Of a stretch of DNA of 64,000 nt, positions 25,581-33,876 are shown piece after piece (the first letter of the stretch is position 1; every line of letters begins with the position of its first letter). The translations under genes and the position numbers were made by a program. The stretch is taken from positions 1-64,000 of the forward strand of contig JABIHA010000138.1 of the NCBI GenBank assembly GCA_018649885.1. The letters are read 5' to 3'. The notes under the pieces were generated by a model. That model was not told the origin of the DNA. It searched no databases and worked only from the letters and a program-made list of their open reading frames with translations. Origin of the DNA: Bacteriovoracaceae bacterium (GTDB lineage Bacteria; Bdellovibrionota; Bacteriovoracia; Bacteriovoracales; Bacteriovoracaceae).

Positions 25581-26478
25581 GTAGTTGGTCAGCAGTTGAT
25601 TTAACAATTGTTTTTTGATCTAACTTGTCTCTAAAATAACGATAGATATAGCGCCCACTCCACAGAGCTAAGAATCCTTTGAGCAAATTTCGTCCCATTT
25701 CAAAAGAACTTCTCCCGTCGTCAAAGTAGATGGACTTTACAGAATAATTTTGAATTTCAGCTAGCTCGAGCACAAATTGCTCTTTACTTAAAGTGGCCCT
25801 TTTAAGACTTTCTTTTGCTAGATAAGCAGCACTATTAGTAATTCGTCTTGAAGAAATCTCTGCAATTAAATCTTGTCTTAAGCTTGGCGGTAGTTTTCTG
25901 ACAAGTTCCCACTGAGCGCCAATGGCCCGGGTTTCCATTCGCCTAAAAATCAATGTTAAGGCCGGATTACTGGGCATGACTTTAACACCTTTTAGAAATA
26001 AAAATACTGTTCCTTGGGCCCAAAGAAGAGGATTGGTATTTCTATCGAAGGCATGCTCAATTTCGTGGATGGCCACAATAAGATCTTCTACTTTTCTACT
26101 CTCTGTCCAAGGAAAATGAAGTAGATTTTTAAAAGGATCGTAGTGGGCACCACCATGTGAAAGTAAATCAACTGCAGCAGGGTCGAAGGCCGAGTTTAGT
26201 GCACGTTCCATTAATCTTCTACTGATAAAGTTGAGGCTTGAGAGCCGATCTTTAATTAAAATTTCAAAGACCTTTTCTACTTTGTTGTCATTTGGAATTA
26301 ATGAGTTTTGAAAAACCTCATCAATCTTTGACCCAGCTTCAGCTCCAATATTCCATTTTTTAAAATAAATGGCATAGCGGTCCAGTGTAGTCGCTACTTC
26401 TATCACTCTTTCACATTTCATGGACCAGCTCTTATGTGAAAAACACATAAGGCAAATCAATAAAAAGAGTATTCTCAT
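25567..26478 (-). CDS. Secreted HExxH protein of unknown family
   Basis: About 303 residues with a signal peptide ending KSWS. HEIEHAFD (residues 138-145 from this start) is a HExxH zinc-binding motif in a hydrophobic helix (LIVAIHEIEHAF). Downstream, RMETRAIGAQWELV offers a Glu that could be the third ligand. No standard peptidase family was recognised. The ATG at 26478 is used; a TTG nine bases upstream is possible. It lies 14 bp after a small membrane protein gene on the same strand, probably as an operon. Confidence 0.7.
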   Translation of the reverse strand: MRILFLLICLMCFSHKSWSMKCERVIEVATTLDRYAIYFKKWNIGAEAGSKIDEVFQNSLIPNDNKVEKVFEILIKDRLSSLNFISRRLMERALNSAFDPAAVDLLSHGGAHYDPFKNLLHFPWTESRKVEDLIVAIHEIEHAFDRNTNPLLWAQGTVFLFLKGVKVMPSNPALTLIFRRMETRAIGAQWELVRKLPPSLRQDLIAEISSRRITNSAAYLAKESLKRATLSKEQFVLELAEIQNYSVKSIYFDDGRSSFEMGRNLLKGFLALWSGRYIYRYFRDKLDQKTIVKSTADQLLIEN

Positions 26479-26492
26479 TTTCCCCAAACCAT

Positions 26493-26897
26493 CTATTTTA
26501 AAAGTCTTTTAAAACGATGGCTCCCCTTTATCTTTACTACAGCTTTGATAAAAAGCATGCAGGCCGTAAGTCCTATAATTAAAAACCCAAAAAGCTGGGT
26601 ATATATTTGTCTCGTAGTCAAAAACATTGAGTCTATTTCTGTCTGCTTTTCCATGCAATGAGAAAGGGCTGCACCTGTGGCTGTTTTACAGAGGGATTTA
26701 TTCTTTAAGCTAAAGGAGTGAACACAGTTCTGTCTTATATTGTAGACTTCGATCTCAGAGCAAAGTGATACCTCATTTTTATGAAAGGCCATAGATCTTT
26801 TTTCCTTACTTGGGCTAATCCAAAGGAATGCTGAAAACAGCAGTAAAAAGATACTTGATAGAACCAGGTGACCAATAAAGGATTTGTATTTGCTCAT
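26493..26897 (-). CDS. Two-TM membrane protein with extracytoplasmic Cys
   Basis: 134 residues. Hydrophobic helices at about 8-27 (GHLVLSSIFLLLFSAFLW) and 100-122 (FGFLIIGLTACMLFIKAVVK) flank a 70-residue loop with five Cys, presumably periplasmic and disulphide-linked. The C-terminus is basic (KIKGSHRFKRLLK). It is followed 14 bp later by the HExxH protein gene. No family is recognised; a membrane partner for that enzyme is a guess. Confidence 0.55.
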   Translation of the reverse strand: MSKYKSFIGHLVLSSIFLLLFSAFLWISPSKEKRSMAFHKNEVSLCSEIEVYNIRQNCVHSFSLKNKSLCKTATGAALSHCMEKQTEIDSMFLTTRQIYTQLFGFLIIGLTACMLFIKAVVKIKGSHRFKRLLK

Positions 26898-26971
26898 AGG
26901 CAAACCTAACAAAACTTTTTCACTCTTTAAAAGAAGGTGTATAATTTACAGTGTAAAACTGGAGAAAACTA

Positions 26972-27274
26972 ATGAGATTTAAGGTAGTTATACCCTTTAT
27001 TGTGGTGTTTGCTTGTGGCTGTAATGGCGCCATTGGCAAAAAAGAATGCCAAGACTATGCATTTTCCTCATATAAAGGTTTTCCTCGCGCCGCCAATAAT
27101 TACAAAACACTGTGCAAAGAAATTAAAGTCTCCATTACTCCTAGAGATTGTGGGCGTGCATTTGAAAAGATTCGCAAGTCTGGAAACTTGAGACTTCTAA
27201 AGAATAATTTTGGGGCAGATGTGGTGAACTGCTTTAGTGAAAAGGATTTGAAGCTTTTGGTTAGACAAGAGTAA
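26972..27274 (+). CDS. Small Cys-containing lipoprotein
   Basis: 100 residues. The signal peptide ends VFACGC, giving a lipobox Cys at residue 15 or 17. The mature chain is short and basic, with Cys at about 26, 48, 60 and 89, enough for two disulphides. CGRAFEKIRKSGNLRLLKNNFG looks helical. The ribosome site is GGAGAAA. It stands alone between a divergent membrane-protein gene and a plus-strand membrane gene 62 bp downstream. No family is recognised. Confidence 0.55.
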   Translation: MRFKVVIPFIVVFACGCNGAIGKKECQDYAFSSYKGFPRAANNYKTLCKEIKVSITPRDCGRAFEKIRKSGNLRLLKNNFGADVVNCFSEKDLKLLVRQE

Positions 27275-27336
27275 ATTTCCCCCCAGTTAAAAAAACTTAA
27301 ATGTGCGATAAAATATAGTGTGTCGAGCGTTATGGT

Positions 27337-28185
27337 ATGAAAAAAATCTATATATTAATTGTCACTCTCGTGACCCTAGCTTTGGGTTATGAGTTTCTTT
27401 ATCTAAATCAATTCTTGACCAGTGAGTTTAGTTTTTTGGCAAGTATGAAAGAGAAAGGGATAATCGCAAGCGACGTTTCGCCATCGACCAGATCTGGAAA
27501 ATGGGTCAGCCTATATCTCGGTTGGATTGGATCTTCATTTCTACTAGCACTGCTTTTATATTCCCTGAGAAGAAGAGTTTCAGTTTTTAAAAGTCTAGGT
27601 GCCATAAAAACTCATCTAGATTTTCATATTTTTTGCGGTTTTATGGGAACTGTACTCATTGTCTTTCACGCAAATTTCAAAGTGGGCGGTCTTGTTGCGA
27701 TTCCTTTCTGGACCATGATGATCAGTTTTGTCTCGGGTATTATCGGACGTTTTTTAATGGGACAGCTATCGGTTAAAAAAGAGGATTTAGAAAAAGAATG
27801 TTTAATGATTGAAAGCGAGCTTGAACAATATCCCAGTGTCATCAGTGAATTTGTTAATTCAAAGAAACAATTTATACAAGAATATATTGGGGGACAAACT
27901 GCCAGCATTTACAACGAAGTTTCTATTACCAAAGTATTCTACAATACCTTTTTGGGAGATTTTTATCTCCATATGAAACTCAACCGTGTCCTCAGTGATT
28001 TACCGAAAGACGTGGCGGGAAAATTAAAGCTCTATTCACTGGCCAACCGAAAACTGGCCTTTTACGCACCCACCAAAAAGATCCTCTCCTATTGGCATTC
28101 CTTCCACTTGCCATTTTCCATTGTGATGTATGTATTGGCAATATTACACATAGTTAGCTCACTTTTCTTCTCTGTTGAGATGTAG
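27337..28185 (+). CDS. Membrane protein, probable haem b-binding (ferric reductase-like fold)
   Basis: 282 residues, with helices at about 5-22, 57-75, 90-107, 113-133 and 255-278. His residues placed within or at the ends of helices (HLDFHIFCGFMGTVLIVFH and WHSFHLPFSIVMYVLAILH) have the spacing of bis-His haem b ligation in ferric-reductase-like or cytochrome b membrane proteins. A soluble helical segment of about 115 residues separates the fourth and last helices. It probably moves electrons across the inner membrane. No cofactor-binding reductase domain is attached and no partner gene is obvious nearby. Confidence 0.6.
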   Translation: MKKIYILIVTLVTLALGYEFLYLNQFLTSEFSFLASMKEKGIIASDVSPSTRSGKWVSLYLGWIGSSFLLALLLYSLRRRVSVFKSLGAIKTHLDFHIFCGFMGTVLIVFHANFKVGGLVAIPFWTMMISFVSGIIGRFLMGQLSVKKEDLEKECLMIESELEQYPSVISEFVNSKKQFIQEYIGGQTASIYNEVSITKVFYNTFLGDFYLHMKLNRVLSDLPKDVAGKLKLYSLANRKLAFYAPTKKILSYWHSFHLPFSIVMYVLAILHIVSSLFFSVEM

Positions 28186-28310
28186 TTTCCCCCTCTAGCT
28201 TTAAGCTGCTAAGCAGTTTAGCTAATGAGCTTCAAGTAGATTTAATAATTTTTCAACGACCTCCCTACCAGGCAATATCACCTTGTCTTACAAAATCTCC
28301 TGGAGGAGTC

Positions 28311-28694
28311 ATGAAAATTATCATTCTACTTTTTTTAATTATTGTCTCCCAAACTGCATTTTCTTCAGTTGTTTTAGTTGATTCAGTTTCTCAAAATTCT
28401 TTCATTCACTACTCGAATCCATATGTTTTGGGTGGTCCAGAGGTGACTCAGACAACTTTTCATATTTACGTTGATTCATGTACTCCTTTTAATGAGGAAG
28501 ACTTTAAAGTTGAAGTCACAAAAAAATATTCAGGTCTTCCCGGAACTCTTTTAAAGTTTGTTAGTCTTGAGCTTTCAGACCAAGTAGTTGACTGTATGGG
28601 ACCAACTACTTTACGTAGCTATGAAGTGGTCACTGAAAAACTTAATAAAACTGAAGATTATATTCTAGAAAATAATAAGGTTTTAAAGTTTTAA
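28311..28694 (+). CDS. Small secreted protein of unknown function
   Basis: 127 residues with a signal peptide (about 1-19, ending TAFSS). The mature part is short, with two Cys (near residues 57 and 100) that could pair. It reads as beta-strands. A good CTGGAGGAG ribosome site lies just before the ATG. No family is recognised. It is flanked by a haem-b-like membrane gene upstream and a promoter with an inverted repeat downstream. Confidence 0.55.
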   Translation: MKIIILLFLIIVSQTAFSSVVLVDSVSQNSFIHYSNPYVLGGPEVTQTTFHIYVDSCTPFNEEDFKVEVTKKYSGLPGTLLKFVSLELSDQVVDCMGPTTLRSYEVVTEKLNKTEDYILENNKVLKF

Positions 28695-28708
28695 TCAAAG
28701 CTCCCTTG

Positions 28709-28737
28709 TTGTTTGTTTGCTAAGCCCTCTCTATAAT
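28709..28737 (+). promoter_or_regulatory. Sigma70-type promoter for the 28772 gene
   Basis: TTGTTT (28709-28714), a 17-bp spacer and TATAAT (28732-28737) give a good -35/-10 pair. The expected transcript start is near 28744, about 28 bases before the ATG at 28772. Confidence 0.55.
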
Positions 28738-28764
28738 ATACAGACCCTGGTAAATTATAGAGAG
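28727..28764. promoter_or_regulatory. 11-bp inverted repeat over the -10 region
   Basis: CTCTCTATAAT (28727-28737) is repeated exactly in inverse at 28754-28764, with 16 bp between. The left arm contains the -10 hexamer, so protein bound here would block initiation. Only the right arm would be in the RNA, so this is a DNA-level operator candidate rather than an RNA hairpin. Confidence 0.45.
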
Positions 28765-28771
28765 GTTACTT

Positions 28772-29431
28772 ATGAGCATTTCCAAAACCATCCCATATCC
28801 AAAAGCAGGAATTCTCAGCTCAATGGTAATCACCCTAGTGACTGCTGCGCTGGCCATAATCGTTGGACTTTTTGTACCTGTGCTTGCTCAGAGATTTAAT
28901 GCTTCCGCTTCAAGTGAATTAGTAAATAGCTTTTTAATTTCAATTGTCTTAATGGTGGCCCATAAGCTTGAGAGCTACTTTACAAATGAATATGATCATT
29001 GCCCCGTCTACCTCCACGCTTCCACAAAGTCTTGGGGGCAAAAGCCTAGGCAAGCAGTCTTTGTCGGTTTTGTTGGCACCTTTTTGGCCATGGCCTTTAT
29101 TAATTACCTACTAGTTAAGGGACCACCTTGGACTCTTTTGATTCTTGCAGCTTGGGCCTCACAGGGATTACACGAACTTCATCATAGTGCTAAGAGCTTG
29201 GCCCAAAAATCTTATTATCCTGGAACAATTACCTCTATTATTTTCGTAGCATATGGTGCAAGTTCATTTTTCCCTAAGTGGTCGGCCTTAGTGAATACAG
29301 GTGGTCATGATATCACCGCTTGGTACTATGCAGTTATGCCCTTTATTTTTGTGGGATTTTACTTTGAGCATAAATGGTGGCTTAAAAAGAAAGGGCAAGT
29401 TGATTGCAAGGAATTCGTATGTACCAGTTAG
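28772..29431 (+). CDS. Multi-TM membrane protein, HXXEE-like
   Basis: 219 residues with about five transmembrane helices. HKLESYFTNEYDHCP and, later, GLHELHHSAKSL place conserved His and Glu at helix ends, in the manner of the HXXEE domain; the match is partial. KPRQAVFVGFVGTFLAMAF and WYYAVMPFIFVGFYF are clear hydrophobic spans. The C-terminus is Lys-rich and cytoplasmic. The stop overlaps the start of the aminotransferase gene, so the two are translated together, suggesting a transport or tailoring role for the enzyme's substrate. Confidence 0.5.
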   Translation: MSISKTIPYPKAGILSSMVITLVTAALAIIVGLFVPVLAQRFNASASSELVNSFLISIVLMVAHKLESYFTNEYDHCPVYLHASTKSWGQKPRQAVFVGFVGTFLAMAFINYLLVKGPPWTLLILAAWASQGLHELHHSAKSLAQKSYYPGTITSIIFVAYGASSFFPKWSALVNTGGHDITAWYYAVMPFIFVGFYFEHKWWLKKKGQVDCKEFVCTS

Positions 29432-30573
29432 ATGATTCATTTTGGAGTGAAGTTAGATTAAAGTTTCCTGCCGCAAGTAATGGAGTCTATCTCAACACAG
29501 CAGCTGTGGGGCCGCTCGCAAATCCTGTCTATGACAGTTATCACTCGCACATACTCCACATGAATCGTGTTGGGGACTGGAATTATACCCGGGCCATTGA
29601 GAATATGGAGAGGACCAGAGAAAAGGTTGCAGCTCTTATGGGCGCTGAAGCCTGCGACATAGGCTTTGCACCCAACACATCTCACGCCATGAATCTTTTG
29701 GCGATGATGTTTAAAGTTTCTGGCAGCGACAATTCCATCTCAATGCCAGACATCGAATTCCCCTCTTCTCTCTATCCTTTTAGATACCATGGGTATCAGT
29801 TAAATTTATCTCCTACAATAAATGGAAGAATAGATTGCGATCAATTGATAAAAGGAGTGGACGACAATAATCGGGCAATCCTTGCAAGTCATGTACAATT
29901 TTCCAATGGTTTTAGAATGGATCTTGATGAGCTCGGCGCCCGAGCAGAAGGTCTTGGCACTCCTTTTATTGTCAATGCTACACAATCACTTGGAAGTTTT
30001 CCCATAGATGTTAAAAAATCAAAAATTTCTGCCTTAACGGCTTCTTGTCACAAATGGATGGGCGCAGGCTACGGGCTTAGTGTTGTTTATGTAAGTAAAG
30101 AGACAAGGGAGAAAACAAAGTGGCCACTTATGGGCTGGTTGAGCGTGGCCCAAGAAGACCTATTTAGCGCTGAAGATGTAAAAATTAAAGAGATCACCTC
30201 TGCCATAGAAACAGGAGTGACTCCCCTTTCCAATTATTACGCCCTTGGGGCCTCAGTTGATTTAATTACAGAAATTGGTGTTGAGAATATCGCCACTAGG
30301 ATTCAAACTCTTTCAACTCAATTCGCAGATCGCTTGGCGACTGAGGGATTTGAAATTCTCTCTTTTAGAGATCAAGAAAGTGAGCATTCAAAAAGTCATA
30401 ATTCTGGAAATATATTGATCAAAAATGAGGATCCAGAAAAGGCATGGGAGATCTTAAATAAGAAAGGGATTTACCTCTCTCCAAGAAGAGGAGGCCTTAG
30501 AGTCTCTATCAATTACTTTAATAACACTTCAGATCTAGATCAGCTAATCCTGGCCCTTAAGGAGCTAGGGTGA
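29419..30573 (+). CDS. PLP-dependent class V aminotransferase-fold enzyme
   Basis: 384 residues. VYLNTAAVGPLANPVYDS at the N-terminus, FAPNTSHAMNLL and SCHKWMGAGYGL (the Lys that binds pyridoxal phosphate) are hallmarks of the class V/cysteine desulfurase-like fold. The C-terminal KGIYLSPRRGGLRVSINYFN is the usual small-domain end. The exact reaction, whether aminotransferase, desulfurase or isopenicillin-N epimerase-like, cannot be decided. The ATG at 29419 overlaps the previous stop by 13 bp and has AAGGAA upstream. It converges with a protease gene and overlaps it by 17 bp at the tail. Confidence 0.8.
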   Translation: MYQLDDSFWSEVRLKFPAASNGVYLNTAAVGPLANPVYDSYHSHILHMNRVGDWNYTRAIENMERTREKVAALMGAEACDIGFAPNTSHAMNLLAMMFKVSGSDNSISMPDIEFPSSLYPFRYHGYQLNLSPTINGRIDCDQLIKGVDDNNRAILASHVQFSNGFRMDLDELGARAEGLGTPFIVNATQSLGSFPIDVKKSKISALTASCHKWMGAGYGLSVVYVSKETREKTKWPLMGWLSVAQEDLFSAEDVKIKEITSAIETGVTPLSNYYALGASVDLITEIGVENIATRIQTLSTQFADRLATEGFEILSFRDQESEHSKSHNSGNILIKNEDPEKAWEILNKKGIYLSPRRGGLRVSINYFNNTSDLDQLILALKELG

Positions 30574-31672
30574 TTTGAACGGCGTGGTTTGATAATCTTT
30601 CAATCCACTCGTACTCACGAATAATAACAGGTGCATTTAAATGAGATTCTTCTCCATCGCGAGTTTTGTCGTAATCATAGATGGGCATACTTTTATCGGG
30701 GTAAATCGAATCTCTAACATAAAAAACACCACGATTTTTACAGCCACCACTTTTCTTAAAGGTGCTATCAATGGCCTTGCCGTGTCTTCGATATTTTTTT
30801 GCTTTTTTAGCATAGTACAAAGCGTCGCTTTCTTCTTTAGCTTCACTTTGTTTTTTGTCCATTTTGACAGCTCTTTTTTCCATTTTCTCCTGGTAGCTAG
30901 ATAGAAAAGGACAGCCGTATGAATTAGCGTGATCATTGTATCCCATAATCATATTGGCGTGCCAGTAGCCATAGTGGTTGTAAATGGCAATTACAGGAGC
31001 CTTGTTTTCTCGTAAGGCCTTTTTGATAAGGGCAACGGCATTTTTAGGTGCCTGTCCTGTATTCCATTGATTGCGGTCCCTATCTTTGTACAAAACAGTT
31101 CTTTCAAATTTTGGTAGTGATACCAGAGGGGTTCCTTTCGGGGTGGGAGAAACTATCCAGTTGTAAGCAGTCCCGTACACAGCGTCCTCAGCTCCTTTGT
31201 GAGAGATGACTCTTTTGCCAGCCGATTTTTTGAACCATCCCTTGGTAAAAGGAAAATCAGAATTTAAAACATGCACTCCACTAGCATTAAACCTGTAAAT
31301 GGTATCTGTCCTCCAATTGGAAATAGATTTAGATCCAATTTTCCTTGATTTTAAATTCAAGGTATATCGTTCACTAAGATTGATTTTGTTGGGGGACTGA
31401 ATTTTAGAAAGCCACCACTCAACGACCGCTGTGTGGGACATAAAAAGACATGAGCCTGCATTTTCTTGATCGGGAGCTGGAACGACATAGGGAAGAAGGT
31501 CATTGAATCCACCCTTAAAAGTACCTACTTCAGGCAGCAATGCTTCTGAGTCTATGGCCTCAAGGCCTTGTCCACTTTCATTCGGATATTTTAAACCCTG
31601 AACAAAGTTTGGTGCAGCTTGCACGCATATGGAAAAAATTATGGAGAGAAAAATAAGTGTGGTCTTCAACAA
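30557..31672 (-). CDS. Secreted papain-like (C1-type) cysteine protease
   Basis: 371 residues with a signal peptide ending VQAA. The nucleophile region DQENAGSCLFMSH places Cys75 after the oxyanion Gln69 (Q...GSC). His238 in YWHANMIMGYND is the general base, and FYVRDSIYP takes the position of the usual Asn-containing strand, with Asp rather than Asn. A Lys/Glu-rich insert (about 265-310) lies between His and that strand. It is probably exported and degrades proteins. It is transcribed alone and runs into the tail of the aminotransferase gene. Confidence 0.75.
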   Translation of the reverse strand: MLKTTLIFLSIIFSICVQAAPNFVQGLKYPNESGQGLEAIDSEALLPEVGTFKGGFNDLLPYVVPAPDQENAGSCLFMSHTAVVEWWLSKIQSPNKINLSERYTLNLKSRKIGSKSISNWRTDTIYRFNASGVHVLNSDFPFTKGWFKKSAGKRVISHKGAEDAVYGTAYNWIVSPTPKGTPLVSLPKFERTVLYKDRDRNQWNTGQAPKNAVALIKKALRENKAPVIAIYNHYGYWHANMIMGYNDHANSYGCPFLSSYQEKMEKRAVKMDKKQSEAKEESDALYYAKKAKKYRRHGKAIDSTFKKSGGCKNRGVFYVRDSIYPDKSMPIYDYDKTRDGEESHLNAPVIIREYEWIERLSNHAVQITLAP

Positions 31673-31756
31673 TTGGGCCCCTGTGAGTTTGTGGAGCTAG
31701 ATTGTTGAAGATCTATGGGAATTTGTCACTTTGCGAAGCGAGAGCAGAGACAGATT

Positions 31757-32635
31757 TTAGTTTGATGCTTGGCAAACACCCATTTCAATCAGCCTATCGT
31801 AGTAGTCTTCTATAACGTGGTGCTGCTCAAATGACATGGAAAGCGGCTTGCCCCCTCTTTGTATCTGCCAAAGTGGAGCACCTTTCTTTTTTAATTTAGT
31901 GATTTCGCAGTCTGAGGGAGTATCTGGCATTTTACAGATTCCAAAGTCTACCAGTAGTGAGAGTACTTCCTCGGTATCGGCGATTGTCTCAAGATTTCCA
32001 GAAAAACCCTTTCCATCTTTTATAACTTTGTAATTGAAGGTGACTTTGTTGTAGTTAATATCACAAACCTCATTGGAAGCAAAAACTTCGCAAGTTCCAC
32101 CTTCATTTAATTGAATGAGTGCTTCAAGAGTATCATTTAATTTGTTCGATTTTTCACTGACTTTAGTTTTTCCCTGATAAATGGCGTAACGCTTTAATAG
32201 CGGCTTAAATTTTAACTGACACTTCCCTGCACTTTCTTGTGGGAAAATTTTAAGGCCTTCAGAGCCTACATAGTTATTGCAAATATTTTTCTGGGCCAAG
32301 TTACTAAGAAGTACTTTGGCATCCTCGTACTTCCCAAAAGAGTGGGATTTAAATGTATCTTCTCTTTTGAGAATAAATGAGCTTTCACCATGAGGAATGA
32401 TAGAGCATTTTTGACTTGCCCTTATTGGGTAGCTGCAAACCCCTGCGCTGACATATGATTCAAACATTTCCATAGCAGCACTCAAACTTTCATAGTTACT
32501 TTCATCAACAGCATTTTGACCGGAGATTATTTGAAAATTCCCTTGTTCGTTACTTGTCAGCCGACACGCATTTTGTGCCCATACTGAGAAGCTGAAGGTT
32601 ATCAGTAGTAAACAAAACCACTTTAGGACTTTCAT
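31757..32635 (-). CDS. Secreted protein with five Cys-bounded repeats
   Basis: 292 residues. After a signal peptide (about 1-21) the chain consists of five repeats, each opening and closing with Cys: 24-67, 77-119, 139-182, 191-234 and 243-288. The interval is 42-45 residues every time. Each unit has an early strand of the type FQIISGQ or YAIYQGK and ends in a helix followed by GVC, GTC, GIC or NIC. I interpret each as a small disulphide-closed alpha/beta module. No named family is recognised. The regularity suggests a multivalent binding or scaffold protein outside the cell. Confidence 0.75.
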   Translation of the reverse strand: MKVLKWFCLLLITFSFSVWAQNACRLTSNEQGNFQIISGQNAVDESNYESLSAAMEMFESYVSAGVCSYPIRASQKCSIIPHGESSFILKREDTFKSHSFGKYEDAKVLLSNLAQKNICNNYVGSEGLKIFPQESAGKCQLKFKPLLKRYAIYQGKTKVSEKSNKLNDTLEALIQLNEGGTCEVFASNEVCDINYNKVTFNYKVIKDGKGFSGNLETIADTEEVLSLLVDFGICKMPDTPSDCEITKLKKKGAPLWQIQRGGKPLSMSFEQHHVIEDYYDRLIEMGVCQASN

Positions 32636-32906
32636 TGGTAATTCCTTTGTCTATATTAAGTCAGCTTTTATAAAGCAAGTTATGGACCAAGAATGCCCTT
32701 GTTAATTAACTGAAATTACATAAAGCACTGTCGAAAATTTAGAGACTTGTAGTGAAAAAATTACTGTAGTGCTCGGGGACATCGCAACCACTTTTCCTTT
32801 ATTGTGCAAAAAACAGACAGCTTTGAAAATAGAACAATATTGACCTGCCGAGCGCCTCTTTGAGTTAGACTTTTAGCATCTAGCGATCGTTTTTTTGGGG
32901 AAAATA

Positions 32907-33464
32907 ATGAAAATATCACACATCTTTTTACATGGTCTCTTGGCCTTGCTTTTCTCATTTTCAGTACAGGGAAGTGATGCAAAGGCCTCTGTGCCAGAAG
33001 CAGGAAATACGGTAGAGGAATTCCAAAAGAGATCTAAGCAATATATAAAGGAATCAAAAAAAGAACAGCTAGAGCTTGGCATAGATCAAACAAGTCCAGC
33101 ACAAAATGTAACCTGCAAATATAGTGGATTTGAAATTCCTTCAGGTGATGATACCCCACGAATTACTAAATTTGGTGGAGAGGTTTTTATCAACTTTATC
33201 CTTGGTGAAATTCAACGCTCCTTAATTGTAGATTTAAGGTCAGCTGGAATTAATAATCTGATAACAATTGACCCCATTACTATGCATATACTTTCATTTG
33301 AGCTTACTAGTGACACAGCAATTGAATTAGCAATCCCCGAAGCTTTTTTCAGCTACGATGGGGCTTCTTCTGGAAATGCAGAACTCGAATTTGAAAATGG
33401 TATAAAATTTGAAATTTCCTGTAAAAAAACACTCTTCCCTCCTTTTAGAAGTGGAGGATGGTAG
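32907..33464 (+). CDS. Secreted protein of unknown function
   Basis: 185 residues from ATG 32907, which has GGGGA upstream; a start four codons earlier is possible. A signal peptide ends at about SVQGS. Residues 30-60 are helical and charged, followed by a beta-rich half with strands VFINFILGEIQRSLIVDL and IELAIPEAFFSY. Two Cys (about 84 and 171) may form one disulphide. No family is recognised. It is monocistronic. Confidence 0.55.
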   Translation: MKISHIFLHGLLALLFSFSVQGSDAKASVPEAGNTVEEFQKRSKQYIKESKKEQLELGIDQTSPAQNVTCKYSGFEIPSGDDTPRITKFGGEVFINFILGEIQRSLIVDLRSAGINNLITIDPITMHILSFELTSDTAIELAIPEAFFSYDGASSGNAELEFENGIKFEISCKKTLFPPFRSGGW

Positions 33465-33571
33465 GCCGAATTTGGATTAGTAGTGTGGTAAAGTAGGTCT
33501 CAATCTTTTGATAGTATAGTTTTTTTAACAAAATGCCCTCACCACAATCAAATGTGATCATCATATACCCT

Positions 33572-33799
33572 TTAGCTCTCCCTATTTCTTTGAACCCAAA
33601 AGACTCCATCGCTGTACTCTTTAATCTCTGTCTCTACTCTTTGCCGAAGCTGATCCTTGTCCATGGCAGGATTTCTCATAGACATCAGCTGGCAGAGATC
33701 CTCTATGTGAGTTTCGTCGGCCATTTTAAATTTGAGATCTTTTGGGTGTTCGCCACTTTTTAGATTTGGTTTATAAGGCTCATTTTGCTGTTTGCTCAT
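33572..33799 (-). CDS. Short protein, possible GNAT acetyltransferase remnant
   Basis: 75 residues from ATG 33799. Residues 25-65 (ETHIEDLCQLMSMRNPAMDK, then REVET-like charged helix and VFWVQRN) resemble the first strand, two helices and second strand of a GNAT acetyltransferase. The frame stops where GNAT core strands should follow. In another minus-strand frame the bases just beyond the stop read GFKEIGRAKGYMMITF, which resembles GNAT sequence. One frameshift or a small internal deletion would explain both. Either this is a short unknown protein or a broken acetyltransferase. Confidence 0.4.
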   Translation of the reverse strand: MSKQQNEPYKPNLKSGEHPKDLKFKMADETHIEDLCQLMSMRNPAMDKDQLRQRVETEIKEYSDGVFWVQRNRES

Positions 33800-33812
33800 T
33801 TTCAAAAATCTC

Positions 33813-33844
33813 CAAAAAAAAACGGGTCCAATTCTGGACCCGTT
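33813..33844 (-). terminator. Rho-independent terminator of the serine protease gene
   Basis: On the minus strand a 10-bp perfect GC-rich stem (AACGGGTCCA and its complement, 33844-33821) with a GAAT loop is followed by a run of about eight T. It starts 33 bp after the protease stop at 33877, a textbook placement. Confidence 0.9.
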
Positions 33845-33876
33845 CCCCTTCATCTCTCATGACAGAGATTACCTCA

